DNA of 64,000 nucleotides from VXNE01 sp965200505 (GTDB lineage: Bacteria > Pseudomonadota > Gammaproteobacteria > Pseudomonadales > Azotimanducaceae): positions 248,001 to 312,000 of the forward strand of contig OZ241343.1 of NCBI GenBank assembly GCA_965200505.1, given 5' to 3'. Made by a program: the position numbers and the translations under genes. Shown piece after piece: positions 9,942 through 18,920 of this stretch (positions within the stretch are counted from its first letter, which is position 1; each line of letters begins with the position of its first letter). The notes beneath the pieces were generated by a model. The model was not told where the DNA came from and did no database searches. It saw nothing but the letters and a program-made list of their open reading frames with translations.

Positions 9942-10021
9942 GGGCTAGCCCACCACTTGCGGATAGGAAAGTTCATGCGGCTATTTTCCTTCATAGGCCA
10001 AGTGACCGCGGCCAACGCGGC

Positions 10022-10234
10022 GGGGCAGATTACGGTACTGACCTCATCGTCCACTATGGACCTCGACCCTTGCCCAAGATCACACTCGTGGTGCAAGTGA
10101 GGTCGTACGGTTTGGAGAGGATCGAAGCTGCAAAGGAAGACCTTGGTGTTCCGATTGAGCTGTTAGCCTCTGCTGACGTCTCCAGATTCGTCGTCAGCTA
10201 TGCTCCGGATCTACTGTTCCAGCCGCCGAGTTAG
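10022..10234 (+). pseudogene. Possible remnant of an Mrr-like restriction endonuclease domain
   Basis: In the 300-base gap between the glucokinase and the next gene one frame reads ADYGTDLIVHY, then LPKITLVVQVRSYGLERIEA, and ends with a stop after DLLFQPPS. The D-x-G-x-D followed by VVQVR spacing resembles the PD-(D/E)XK core of Mrr/HSDR-type nucleases, and its base use is less GC-rich than the neighbours. There is no plausible start and the upstream half is missing. The match is short, so this is a guess at a degraded gene end. Confidence 0.3.
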
Positions 10235-10245
10235 CCTTCCTCCAC

Positions 10246-11406
10246 ATGGCCAAAACAAATCAAACCCTCATCTTCTGCTTCGATGGCACCGGCAACGAGC
10301 CGAGCGATGCGGGGCAGTTCAAGGAAGACGAGAGCATCAGCAACGTCTTGAAGCTGCACCTGCTGCTGGGCGGCGGTTTGACGGACGACCATCCGCCCGT
10401 CACCACACCATCGGGGCGGCGGCAGCGCTCGTTTTACTACAACGGCATCGGCACTTTGGAGGCGGGGCGGCGCATTCCGCTGTTGGGGCGTCTCTACCAA
10501 GCGGGCCGGGCCGCGGTGAACATGACGTTGGCGCCCGCGTTCGGCGATGCGCGACGCATTCTGGACGACGCCGAGGCGGATTTCGGCCGAGCGAACCATC
10601 GCGCCGGCGATGCCGTCATCATCTTCGGCTACAGCCGCGGGGCGGCGCTGGCGCGCAAGTTCGCCAGCCTGCTGCTGAACGAGGGCAAGGCCCACGCTGT
10701 CTCGTTCCTCGGCGTGTTCGACACGGTGGCGGCGATGAACGGTGTCCACCGCAAGGGGGATCGGATCAGCAGCGATGTCGTGTTCGAGAACGGTACGCTG
10801 CATGCCGGTGTGCAACGCGCCGTCCACTTGGTGGCGCTGGATGAGGACCGGGTGCCCTTCACACCGACGCTCATAAACCAAGACGCGGCCAAACAGAACC
10901 GGATATTGGAGGTGTGGTTCCCCGGCGTTCACGGCGACGTTGGGGGTGGCTATTGGCTGGATGGCCTCTCGGACGTGACTCTCGAGTTCATGATCGCCAA
11001 ATGCCGCGACCAGCTGGCGGATGACATCGCGTTCGCCAGCGAGGCGGACCTGGCCAACCACCTCGACGCCCAAGGCGATGCCTTGGCTGGACTGGACGTG
11101 GATGACATCGCCATCCATCCATTGATCCATGGCCCACTGCATGCGCACGGCGGCGCGGCAGCCGCGCTCATGGAGCGGGACGTGCGCTCGGTGCATGTGA
11201 GCCGGAATGACCGCCCTAGCCTCGCAAAGGCAGACGTGCCGCTGGTTCACGCATCGGTGGCGCAACGCTTCGCCACCGTGCCGGACTATCGCCCGCCGGC
11301 GCTCCGCGGCTTGACCTTCCGCCTCATCAAGGCCACCGGTGGCTCGACGGCACCCATGCGCGGCATCGCCGGCTTGCGGCAGCAAGCCGGTGGCTCAGTA
11401 CCGTGA
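10246..11406 (+). CDS. DUF2235 / Tle1-like phospholipase-type hydrolase
   Basis: 386 residues. It has the alpha/beta-hydrolase landmarks of the DUF2235 (T6SS Tle1 catalytic) family: IFCFDGTGNEPS near the start, the nucleophile elbow GYSRG with Ser130, GVFDTVAAM, and WFPGVHGDVGGGY with the histidine-aspartate region. Tle1 proteins hydrolyse phospholipids and are delivered by type VI secretion; stand-alone cytoplasmic homologues of unknown role are common. No VgrG, PAAR or immunity gene is next to it, so an effector role is unproven. TAGCCT ends 8 bases before the ATG. Confidence 0.85.
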   Translation: MAKTNQTLIFCFDGTGNEPSDAGQFKEDESISNVLKLHLLLGGGLTDDHPPVTTPSGRRQRSFYYNGIGTLEAGRRIPLLGRLYQAGRAAVNMTLAPAFGDARRILDDAEADFGRANHRAGDAVIIFGYSRGAALARKFASLLLNEGKAHAVSFLGVFDTVAAMNGVHRKGDRISSDVVFENGTLHAGVQRAVHLVALDEDRVPFTPTLINQDAAKQNRILEVWFPGVHGDVGGGYWLDGLSDVTLEFMIAKCRDQLADDIAFASEADLANHLDAQGDALAGLDVDDIAIHPLIHGPLHAHGGAAAALMERDVRSVHVSRNDRPSLAKADVPLVHASVAQRFATVPDYRPPALRGLTFRLIKATGGSTAPMRGIAGLRQQAGGSVP

Positions 11407-11454
11407 CGACGCGCAAGCGAACGGAGCGCGATGGCCGCCGGAATGCCTCTAGCT

Positions 11455-11524
11455 GCTGATTTATCAGCCTAATTGACACCATTGCCGTCAATTGTCATGA
11501 TAACTGGCGGTTCAGATGCCAGTT
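11455..11524 (+). promoter_or_regulatory. Promoter with two matched operator dyads
   Basis: A consensus -35 TTGACA (11473-11478) and CATGAT -10 (11496-11501) are 17 bases apart. Two perfect 7-base inverted repeats, each with a 9-base spacer, overlie it: AATTGAC/GTCAATT at 11471-11493 and AACTGGC/GCCAGTT at 11502-11524. Their half-sites share the form AAYTGRC and their centres are 31 bases apart, about three helical turns. A further small palindrome GCTGA-TTTA-TCAGC lies at 11455-11468. This is what a pair of repressor sites looks like. The block is AT-rich compared with both flanks. Confidence 0.65.
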
Positions 11525-11531
11525 GGCACTC

Positions 11532-12677
11532 ATGCCGAGACCGCCCCTCATCGCCCGCGCACTCGACCTGCGAGACCTGATCGAGCGCCGCTCGTGCTTC
11601 CTGTTCGGTCCTAGGCAAACCGGCAAGTCCACGCTCATCCGCCAGCAGTTGGGCGACTTCCCCACCTACAACCTGCTCGACCAAGCCCTCTTTGTGCGGC
11701 TCTCGCGGAATCCGGGGCTCATCCGCGAGGCGTTGTCGCCGGGGACCACCGTGGTGGTCATCGACGAAATCCAGAAGCTGCCGGCGCTGCTGAACGAAGT
11801 GCAGCTCATGATCGACGAGCACCGCGTTCGCTTCCTTCTCACTGGCTCCAGCGCCCGCAGCCTGCGGCGCAAGGGCGTCAACCTGCTCGGCGGTCGCGCC
11901 CGGTCACGCACGCTGCATCCCTTCGTGCGGGCTGAATTGAAGGAACACTTCGATTTGGCAAGGGCGCTGGAACACGGCCTGTTGCCGCCGATTTACTTCT
12001 CCGAGGCACCGCAAGACGATCTGGCCGCCTACGCCGGGGACTACCTGAAGGAGGAAGTGGCCGCCGAAGCCATCGTGCGCAACATCGGCGCCTTCAGCCG
12101 CTTCTTGGAGGTCGCCGCCCTCGCCCACGGCGAGATGATCAACTTCAGCAACTTGGCGAGCGATGCCCAAGTGCCCGTTTCCACGGTGCGGGAGTATTAC
12201 GCCATCCTCAAGGACACCTTCATCGCCCACGAAGTGCCGGCCTTCACTGGGACAGCCAAGCGCAAGGCCATCAGCACCGCGAAGTACTACCTGTTCGACA
12301 TCGGCCTCGCCCGCCATCTGCAGGGGCGGCGGGGCTTGGCGCCCGGCACACCCGAATACGGCAGCGCCTTCGAGAGCTACCTGTTCCAGGAGATCAAGGC
12401 GTTCTGCGACCACCACCGCATCGACGCGCCCCGCTACTGGCGCTCCAAGTCTGGCTTTGAGGTGGACTTTTTGTTTGCCGACATGGCCGTGGACGTGAAG
12501 GCAAAGCCCGTCGTTGGCGGGAGGGACCTGCGCGGCCTGCGGGCGCTGCGTGAGGAAGGGCTGTTTGCGCACCACCTATTGGTGTGCCAAGAGCCGGCGC
12601 CAAGGGTGGTGGACGGCATCCGGGTGCTGCCGTGGGAGACGTTCTTGGACATGCTGTGGGCCGAAGAGGCCCTTTGA
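11532..12677 (+). CDS. AAA ATPase with C-terminal DUF4143
   Basis: 381 residues from the ATG at 11532 (a TTG nine bases earlier is inside the second dyad and less likely). Walker A is GPRQTGKST (26-34), Walker B VVVIDEIQKLP, sensor FLLTGSSARSL; this is the AAA_14 domain. The C-terminal DUF4143 domain ends in a PD-(D/E)XK-like strand set FEVDFLFADMAVDVKA. Such proteins are common in mobile and defence-rich regions, but their biochemical job is not established. A dedicated promoter with two dyads precedes it. No partner gene follows before the convergent acyl-CoA dehydrogenases. Confidence 0.85.
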   Translation: MPRPPLIARALDLRDLIERRSCFLFGPRQTGKSTLIRQQLGDFPTYNLLDQALFVRLSRNPGLIREALSPGTTVVVIDEIQKLPALLNEVQLMIDEHRVRFLLTGSSARSLRRKGVNLLGGRARSRTLHPFVRAELKEHFDLARALEHGLLPPIYFSEAPQDDLAAYAGDYLKEEVAAEAIVRNIGAFSRFLEVAALAHGEMINFSNLASDAQVPVSTVREYYAILKDTFIAHEVPAFTGTAKRKAISTAKYYLFDIGLARHLQGRRGLAPGTPEYGSAFESYLFQEIKAFCDHHRIDAPRYWRSKSGFEVDFLFADMAVDVKAKPVVGGRDLRGLRALREEGLFAHHLLVCQEPAPRVVDGIRVLPWETFLDMLWAEEAL

Positions 12678-12770
12678 GCGCTTCGCGACCCGCCCAGCCA
12701 AACCCAACTCGTTGGGCAGTTCCTCACGTCCTGCCCTAGCCGACCGGCAGCGGCGGCGTCGATTACGCGC

Positions 12771-13691
12771 TCAGCCCTCCAGCGCCGTCAGCACCTCCCA
12801 TAGCGCATCGGCCCCTTCGCCGGCTATCTGTTCACCCAGCCAACGCTGCCACTCACTCTCGTTGCCGCACTCGTCACGCCACGCCCAGAGGCGGCGCGTG
12901 AAGTGATGCAGGGTGTGCTCGTGGGTGAAACCCATGGCTCCATGCACTTGATGGGCGATTTCCGCCACCACGCCGGCCGCCTCGCCCACCCGCGCCTTCG
13001 CCGCCGCGATTTGGAACAGCAGGTTCCCTTCATCGACGCATTCAATGGCGCCGTCGGTGGCGCGTTGCGCCGCGGCCGTCTCGGAAGCGAGCACGGCCAA
13101 GCCCTGTTGCACCGCTTGGAAGCGGGCGATGGGGCGCCCGAACTGTTGGCGCTCGCCGGCGTAGCCCACGGCAAGCTCCAAGATGCGCTTCATCGCGCCG
13201 GCCATCTGCGCCGCGCGGGCCAGCGCGAGCATGCCATGCAGCCCTTCCCCAACCACTCTCCCCGCCCGGCGTCCTCCGACGATGCGGTCGCGTGGCTCGC
13301 CGGCCAAATTGCTGCCCTGCTTGACTTTGAACTTGGTACACACTTCGCCGCTGGCGGCATACACGACGCGTTCGGCGCACCGCCCCCACGGAGCGACATC
13401 GTTCGTGGCAATGCTCGTCAGCCCGTCCTCGCCATCGTCCAACAGCCAATAGGCCAGCAACATCTCGGCGATGGGCAGCGGCACCGCGTGATACCCGGCG
13501 AGCTTGATGATCCCGAACACGTCCTCCAAACCGGCGCCAGATTCGGTGCTGCCGGTTTGATGCAGCCCGGCGCCCTGGAAGGCTTCCCACAGCGCAGTCG
13601 GGAACTCGCCGGCCTCGGCGGCGTCCAGCGTCGCCTTGTCGCAGTGGTCGCGGAAAATGCGGTCCGCGGTTTCGACGATGAGCGCGTCCAT
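12771..13691 (-). CDS. Acyl-CoA dehydrogenase, short subunit
   Basis: 306 residues; the ATG overlaps the stop of the longer dehydrogenase gene. The C-terminal helical domain is clear (RQQFGRPIARFQAVQQGLAVLASE and HQVHGAMGFTHEHTLHHFTRRLW), while the N-terminal and middle FAD parts are shortened. Paired long and short acyl-CoA dehydrogenases encoded together form alpha2beta2 enzymes in steroid side-chain degradation of actinobacteria; a similar heteromer is the best reading here. The substrate is unknown. The 93 bases between this gene and the ATPase at 12677 hold nothing I can identify. Confidence 0.85.
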   Translation of the reverse strand: MDALIVETADRIFRDHCDKATLDAAEAGEFPTALWEAFQGAGLHQTGSTESGAGLEDVFGIIKLAGYHAVPLPIAEMLLAYWLLDDGEDGLTSIATNDVAPWGRCAERVVYAASGEVCTKFKVKQGSNLAGEPRDRIVGGRRAGRVVGEGLHGMLALARAAQMAGAMKRILELAVGYAGERQQFGRPIARFQAVQQGLAVLASETAAAQRATDGAIECVDEGNLLFQIAAAKARVGEAAGVVAEIAHQVHGAMGFTHEHTLHHFTRRLWAWRDECGNESEWQRWLGEQIAGEGADALWEVLTALEG

Positions 13692-14839
13692 CAGCGCAGG
13701 CCAAGACCGCGCGCGATGACGCCACGCAGTATTTCCCGGGTGCCGCCACGCAGCGTGAACGAGGGCGAGGCCAGCAACGTTTGCTCGAAGGCGCGCCGGA
13801 AGCCCGCGTTGTCCGCGGACTCGCTGAACGCTGGGCTGGCGAGGCGCAGCCACTCCGGCACCTGCTTCTCGAAATCGTTGCCGAGCGCCTTCACCAGCGC
13901 CGCCTCCAGCGCCGGGTCCTTGCCCTGCTGCAACATGCCGGCCACGGACATCGACATCTTGCGCAGCGTCATGATGTGGCAGGCGATGCGTCCGATCAGC
14001 GCCGCCGAGGCAGCATCCGGCTGCGGCCCGGCAGCGCGCGCAAACTCCACGAAGAGCCGAAACGCAGACAGAAACCGCTCTGGGCCGCTCCGCTCGTAGG
14101 CCAGCTCGCTCGTCACCTGGCGCCAGCCATTGCCAAGCTCGCCGACCAGATTCTCGTCTGGCACCGGGCAATCCCGAAACACGACCTCGTTGAAGTCCTC
14201 GCCGCCGGCCATGTTGCGAATGGGACGCACTTCAACGCCCGGGCCGTGCAGATCGATGATGAACTGGGAGAGCCCGGCGTGGCGGTTCTCACCCACCGGC
14301 GCCGTGCGCGCGAGCACGATGATGAAGTGGTTGCGATGCGCGTCCGTCGTCCACACCTTGACGCCGTTCACCAGCCAGCCGCTCGCGGTCTGTTCGGCGC
14401 GGGTGCGCACGGACGCGAGGTCCGACCCAGTGTCCGGCTCGCTCATGCCGATGGAGAAGTAAGTCTCACCGCGGGCGATGCCCGGCAGATGGCGACGGCG
14501 CTGCGCTTCGCTGCCGAAGCGCAACAGCAACGGGCCGCTCTGGCGGTCCGCAATCCAGTGGGCGCTCACCGGTGCGCCGGCGGCCAGCAGCTCCTCCGCG
14601 ACGACGTAACGCTCGAAGAACGACCTCGCGCCGCCGCCGTACTTCACCGGCCACGTCATGCCGATCCAGCCGCGTTCACCCAACTTGCGGGAGAACTCGG
14701 GGCTGTGGCCGTGGTTGAAATCCGAGTTCGGCAGATAGTCCGCCGGCAGGTGCCGTTCGACGAACGCCCGCACTTCGTCCCGCAGATCGGCCGCCGCATC
14801 CGGCAGACGCACCGGATCAAAGGTGATGGTGGGCAACAT
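13691..14839 (-). CDS. Acyl-CoA dehydrogenase, long subunit
   Basis: 382 residues, normal family length. It shows the FAD/substrate blocks FSIGMSEPDTGSDLASVRTRAE, NGVKVWTTDAHRNHFIIVLART and the C-terminal FTLRGGTREILRGVIARGLGL. It oxidises acyl-CoA to enoyl-CoA with an electron-transfer flavoprotein as acceptor. The ATG at 14839 was chosen because it directly precedes the conserved N-terminus LPTITFDPVRLPDAAADLRDEV. It is the first gene of a two-gene operon with the short subunit. CACAAT lies about ten bases before the start. Confidence 0.9.
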   Translation of the reverse strand: MLPTITFDPVRLPDAAADLRDEVRAFVERHLPADYLPNSDFNHGHSPEFSRKLGERGWIGMTWPVKYGGGARSFFERYVVAEELLAAGAPVSAHWIADRQSGPLLLRFGSEAQRRRHLPGIARGETYFSIGMSEPDTGSDLASVRTRAEQTASGWLVNGVKVWTTDAHRNHFIIVLARTAPVGENRHAGLSQFIIDLHGPGVEVRPIRNMAGGEDFNEVVFRDCPVPDENLVGELGNGWRQVTSELAYERSGPERFLSAFRLFVEFARAAGPQPDAASAALIGRIACHIMTLRKMSMSVAGMLQQGKDPALEAALVKALGNDFEKQVPEWLRLASPAFSESADNAGFRRAFEQTLLASPSFTLRGGTREILRGVIARGLGLR

Positions 14840-14934
14840 GGCTCCGCGGATTGTGCCACAGGCGGCTTGGGGCCAAAGCGACCCTCGCGGCGAGTGACGG
14901 GCGCCGTTCATTCAGGCGGCACCGATCCACGACC

Positions 14935-15516
14935 ATGTTCGGTCGGTTTGCGCGGCATATCGTTGGGCGCTACGATGCCAGGAGACTCAAACGTTGCCAG
15001 CTAGATGCCATGGCTTGCCGCTTCCCCAACGATCCCACACTTAAGGGCCTCGCGGCGGTGACATGCCGCAGCGACATCCCGTCTCACGAGTTCGACATCC
15101 GGGCGGTGCCGGAAGATGTCGAAGTCGCCGAGGTGAGCGATTGGCACCGGCGCAAGGGCCGTTCGCCGGCAGGGCGCGAGTACCTGCGGCAGGCGGCAAG
15201 GGAAGCCAACATCCCAAGACCGCCATATGAACGCTAAGCCCTTGGGGCCCAGCAAGAGACGAACCTCCAGCAGGAATGGACCCTCGAACAGGCGCACGAG
15301 GATCTAACCGGCCTGTGCCGGGCGTTGGAAGGCGCAAACATGCCAGACACCGCCAGCCGCCTCGACACGCGGTGGCATCTCGCCCGCGATTTGGATGCCG
15401 TCGTCGCGTTCGCATTGGCTACGGCACGGGAGAGCAACGCGCTGCGATGGGAACGGATGCGCGGCGCGCTGGGGCAGCCACTCCGAAACGGCCCACCTGC
15501 CGCGATGCCCACCTAA
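14935..15516 (+). pseudogene. Degraded or interrupted hypothetical gene
   Basis: From ATG 14935 one frame runs to a TAA at 15235-15237, then continues in the same frame to a second stop at 15516. Both halves have protein-like composition: the first holds PSHEFDIRAVPEDVEVAEVSDW, the second a helical LQQEWTLEQAHEDLTGLCRA and LDAVVAFALATARESNALRWE. An in-frame stop in one former gene, or two very short genes, would both explain this. I recognise no family. The region lies between the dehydrogenase start and the next small gene and has no other candidate. Confidence 0.3.
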
Positions 15517-15580
15517 TCGGCGCTCGTCTTTCCGCGGCGGCGCATCCACCCACTCACCGCTTGTCCAGTAAGATGCAAGC

Positions 15581-15985
15581 ATGGAGCGAACCACGGCGGA
15601 CCGCCTAGAGGCCCTGTTCGCACCGCTGCTCGATGAGGTGGAGCGTCGCGCCGGGGTGGCCGGGGCGTTCTTGGACAAGGACGCCTACCGCATCCTGCTC
15701 GGCACCGTGTGGGCCAACGTGGTGATGAACCCGGGCGAGGCCGGCATCGAGGAAGGCGATTTGGAGGCCGCGCACGGCATCTTGAACGCCCGCGCCAAAG
15801 GCATCCTCGGCGCGGAAGACGCCATCAAGGATTGTTTTCGGTTCGTGAACAGCTTGGCCGGGCAGGCGGCCATGGAGCGTGTGCGCCTGAACCAGACGCA
15901 CAAGGACCTGCTGCTCTACTTCGCCTCCATGATCTTGGATCCGGAACGCCACCGGAAATGGATGGACGCGGTGCGGGAATCCTGA
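15581..15985 (+). CDS. Hypothetical protein, helical, 134 residues
   Basis: No family is recognised. The sequence is acidic and looks all-helical, with MERTTADRLEALFAPLLDEVERRAG at the start and KDLLLYFASMILDPERHRKW near the end, and no signal peptide or membrane segment. Codon use agrees with the surrounding genes, which supports it as real. TAAGAT at 15569-15574 ends exactly six bases before the ATG with no ribosome site, so its transcript may start at the A of ATG. It is convergent with the M48 protease gene. Confidence 0.65.
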   Translation: MERTTADRLEALFAPLLDEVERRAGVAGAFLDKDAYRILLGTVWANVVMNPGEAGIEEGDLEAAHGILNARAKGILGAEDAIKDCFRFVNSLAGQAAMERVRLNQTHKDLLLYFASMILDPERHRKWMDAVRES

Positions 15986-16025
15986 CGCGACCTACCGCCC
16001 CAAGGCACGGGAACGGGCGGGCGGC

Positions 16026-17450
16026 TCAGCTCTTCAACGATTCCAGTTCCGTCCGCAAATCCAATATCCGTTGCGTGAGCCGCGCCATCAGGGCGCCGTG
16101 CCCCTCCCCCACCAAGCCGCGCGCGTATTCGAGATGCTGGATGGCGTTCTGGTAGGCGCCGTGCAAGGCGAAGTATTCGGCGCGAGCGCGGTGGACGCCC
16201 ACGATGTCGCCGGCGAGCCCCGCGTGTTCCGCCAATTCACGCCAGACGTCCGTGTCGTTGGGGTGTACCCGGCTTTGCCGCGCCAGCACTTCCTGGGCGG
16301 CATCGCCGCGGCCGGCACCGGCCAGCGCCCGCGCATAGAGCATGGCGAGGGGCTGGTTGTCTGGATTGATCACCAACTGATGGGCGAGCAGCCCGATGGC
16401 GCGTTCGTGTTGCTCCCCCTCGATGAGCGCTTCGGCGTAGGACGCCGTGAGCAAGATGCTGCGCGGATTCGCCTCGTGCAGCGTGCGTAGGCCGATGATC
16501 GCCTCCAAATGCTCACCGGCCCGCGAACGGGCGAGGGCCAGCCGGTACGCCCCCACCTCGCCGCCATCGTCCGCGTGACGCGCTTCCGCCAAGGCGCGGT
16601 TCGGCGTTTGCGCGAAATGCACCAGCGCCCGCGCCCGCATGAGCTGATAGTCCCGCGAGCCGGTCACCTCCACTTGGCCATACTCAGCCGCTTGGTTGCG
16701 GGCATCCGCGATGCGCGATTCCGTCACCGGGTGCGTGAGCAAAAACTCCGGCGGCCGCTCGGTGAAGCGAAAGGCGCGTTGCATCCGCTCGAACATGCGC
16801 GCCATGCCGTCCGGGTCATGCCCGGCGCGCGCCAACGTGTTCAACCCGATGCGGTCCGCCTCCTGCTCGCGGGTGCGGCTGTAGCGCAACTGGTTCTGCA
16901 TCGCCGCCGCTTGCGTGCCCATCATGGCCGCCATCCCGGCATCCCCGCCACCGACTGCGGCCAGCGCGACGCCGGCGATCATCCCCAACAGCATCGGCAA
17001 CGTCGCCCGCCGCTGCGCCTCCACGCCGCGCGCGAAGTGCCGCTGGCTCAAATGGGCGAGTTCATGCGCGATGACCGACGCGTATTCGTGGATGTCATTG
17101 GCATGCACCAAGAGGCCGAGATTGATGCCCACAACGCCGCCCGGCGCGGCGAACGCGTTGATCTCCTCGCTGTCGATGAGGAGCGGTGACACCACCGCCT
17201 CCTTCAGTTCCGAGTGCTGCGCGAGCTCGAACAACTGCGTGGCGACGTAGTATTTCAGCACCTCGTCGGCAACGGTGGGCACCTGCGAGCGCAGTTGCTT
17301 GAGGAACATCTCGCCTAGGTGCTTCTCCATCTGGGGCGAGAAGATGGCGGAAGAAGCGTCGCCAAGCTCTGGCAGCGCATCCCGCTCGGCACCCCATGTG
17401 GGCGGCACCGTTGCCAAGGCGAACGCCAAGACCAAGGCCGGAGTGCGCAT
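16026..17450 (-). CDS. bepA: M48 family periplasmic metalloprotease, BepA/YfgC-like
   Basis: 474 residues. A signal peptide (MRTPALVLAFALATVPPTWG, cleaved near residue 20) is followed by the M48 domain with zinc motif HELAH (129-133) and the third-ligand helix REQEADRIGLNTLARAG. The second half consists of tetratricopeptide-like helices. BepA acts in the periplasm on stalled outer-membrane proteins such as LptD and associates with the BAM complex; bamC lies 6 kb away. TATGAT ends eight bases before the ATG on the minus strand. The 218 bases upstream to the next gene show nothing else. Confidence 0.88.
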   Translation of the reverse strand: MRTPALVLAFALATVPPTWGAERDALPELGDASSAIFSPQMEKHLGEMFLKQLRSQVPTVADEVLKYYVATQLFELAQHSELKEAVVSPLLIDSEEINAFAAPGGVVGINLGLLVHANDIHEYASVIAHELAHLSQRHFARGVEAQRRATLPMLLGMIAGVALAAVGGGDAGMAAMMGTQAAAMQNQLRYSRTREQEADRIGLNTLARAGHDPDGMARMFERMQRAFRFTERPPEFLLTHPVTESRIADARNQAAEYGQVEVTGSRDYQLMRARALVHFAQTPNRALAEARHADDGGEVGAYRLALARSRAGEHLEAIIGLRTLHEANPRSILLTASYAEALIEGEQHERAIGLLAHQLVINPDNQPLAMLYARALAGAGRGDAAQEVLARQSRVHPNDTDVWRELAEHAGLAGDIVGVHRARAEYFALHGAYQNAIQHLEYARGLVGEGHGALMARLTQRILDLRTELESLKS

Positions 17451-17668
17451 GGCCCGGCATCATAGCGGAAACGGGAATTGCGGGATGAATGGGGCTGGCG
17501 CGACGGAGCCGTGTGGCTGGGGCCCTCGGTGGCTTTGGAGGACATGCTCGGCGGCCGGCGAATCCCTCGTCCGCGCGGCACATTTCGGCGACCGGAACTG
17601 TGCGCGTTGCGGGTGCTGCAGCCCGGCGCGGCACCTCTTAGTGTTCGCGCCCCGGCGACGCGGGATGC

Positions 17669-18808
17669 CTAGTGGGTGCGGTCCGCAGCCGCCGCCCGCA
17701 CCTTGGCAACCAGTTCGTCAAGCGTGTCAACGATGAGCCACTCACTCACGTCCGCCAACCGCGTCGGCGAATCGATCCGTTCCAACAGTGGTTCCAGGAC
17801 CTGCGCCGGCGCCCCGAACCGCAACGCCGCCTGGCGTTTGAGCGCGATCCGCTGCGACACGAGACCCTCGGCAAGGCCCCGTTCCATGCCCCGCTCCATG
17901 CCCTCGGCGAGGCCCTGTTCCACACCTTCAGCGCGGCCTTCCGCACGTCGCTCCTCGGCCCAAATCTTCACGTTCTCTTCCAGCCGGGAATGAAAGTTGT
18001 CCAAGCTCGCCATCGTCTTCAATTCCTCCGCCTTCGCGCCGGCGATCCCCTGTCGCCACAGCGCCCAATCCAGCATCGTCCGCGCCAAGTTCGGATCGCC
18101 CAGTTCCGGCAACATCCCCAGCGGGGCCAAGAGCTCCGCCTCCGAGCGAGCGCCTTCCAAGCCCATCAGCACGGACACCGCATTGCCCACCAGTAAATCG
18201 TCCTCCCGGTAGCGCTCGAAATCAAGCGGGTAGTAAGCGTGGCGGAGTTGGAACGCCGCCAAGTCCTGGGCAGCCCGCCGGGCGTCCTCCGCGTCCTCGG
18301 GTGCCACCGCGCCTGCCGGCAGCGCCGGGGCCGCGACCAAGGCCGACAGTTCCGTGGCTGCCCTCCAACGCCGCTGCCCATTGTGTATCACGAGCGAGAA
18401 CACCGGCGGCCGCGGGCCGGCGGGACGCACCACGCCGGCAATTTCCAACTCGCGGTAAAGCGCTGCCGCGTAGCCCGCCATACGCGATGCCATGCCCGGG
18501 TCCGGCCCGGACTGGAACTCGACTAGGATCAGCAGGTACCCGCCGGGGTCCGACCAGCCACGCGCCCAGCGGAAGCACACCCGCCACGCTTGGTCGCCTT
18601 GACGGCGGCGGAAGCCCTCGCCGATCCACTCGGAGGGCAGCCACTCCAACGTCGAGAAGTCGAGCGCCGCGACCGTGCGCGGGTGCAGCGGCCCGCGGGG
18701 GCGCACCACGTAGCCACGCAGCGCGTCCTCGATCATCCGGGCGTACGAGAAGATCGCCTTGAACGCTTGGTCCTGCGGCCGGCGGGTGTTGTCGGTGGCG
18801 GATGCCAT
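17669..18808 (-). CDS. Rpn-family recombination-promoting nuclease (PD-(D/E)XK)
   Basis: 379 residues. The N-terminal Rpn/transposase_31 nuclease domain shows the core LILVEFQSGPDPGMASRMAGYAAALYRE (E-x-Q after a hydrophobic strand). The C-terminal third carries a charged repeat region (EERRAEGRAEGVEQG followed by LAEGMERGMERG) and a DUF4351-like tail. Family members are DNA endonucleases that promote RecA-independent gene transfer. The C-terminal ~450 bases are repeated as a truncated copy at 18921-19325. CAAGAT ends six bases before the ATG, another leaderless-type arrangement. Confidence 0.85.
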   Translation of the reverse strand: MASATDNTRRPQDQAFKAIFSYARMIEDALRGYVVRPRGPLHPRTVAALDFSTLEWLPSEWIGEGFRRRQGDQAWRVCFRWARGWSDPGGYLLILVEFQSGPDPGMASRMAGYAAALYRELEIAGVVRPAGPRPPVFSLVIHNGQRRWRAATELSALVAAPALPAGAVAPEDAEDARRAAQDLAAFQLRHAYYPLDFERYREDDLLVGNAVSVLMGLEGARSEAELLAPLGMLPELGDPNLARTMLDWALWRQGIAGAKAEELKTMASLDNFHSRLEENVKIWAEERRAEGRAEGVEQGLAEGMERGMERGLAEGLVSQRIALKRQAALRFGAPAQVLEPLLERIDSPTRLADVSEWLIVDTLDELVAKVRAAAADRTH

Positions 18809-18920
18809 CGCGCCATCTTGGCACCGCCATATGCTTCCGTCTGCCGGAAATCGCCACTAAATGGCGTGAGATTTGGCCTGCAACGCGGCAATCCAGCGTC
18901 GCGCACCTATGCCGCAGTGC

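Noticed and set aside
9941..10021. Promoter or RNA gene upstream of the glucokinase
   Set aside because: A TATCC-like box is present but no paired element or stem could be supported.
14935..15237. Intact 100-residue gene
   Set aside because: The same frame continues after the stop with coding-like sequence, so an interrupted gene is the safer call.
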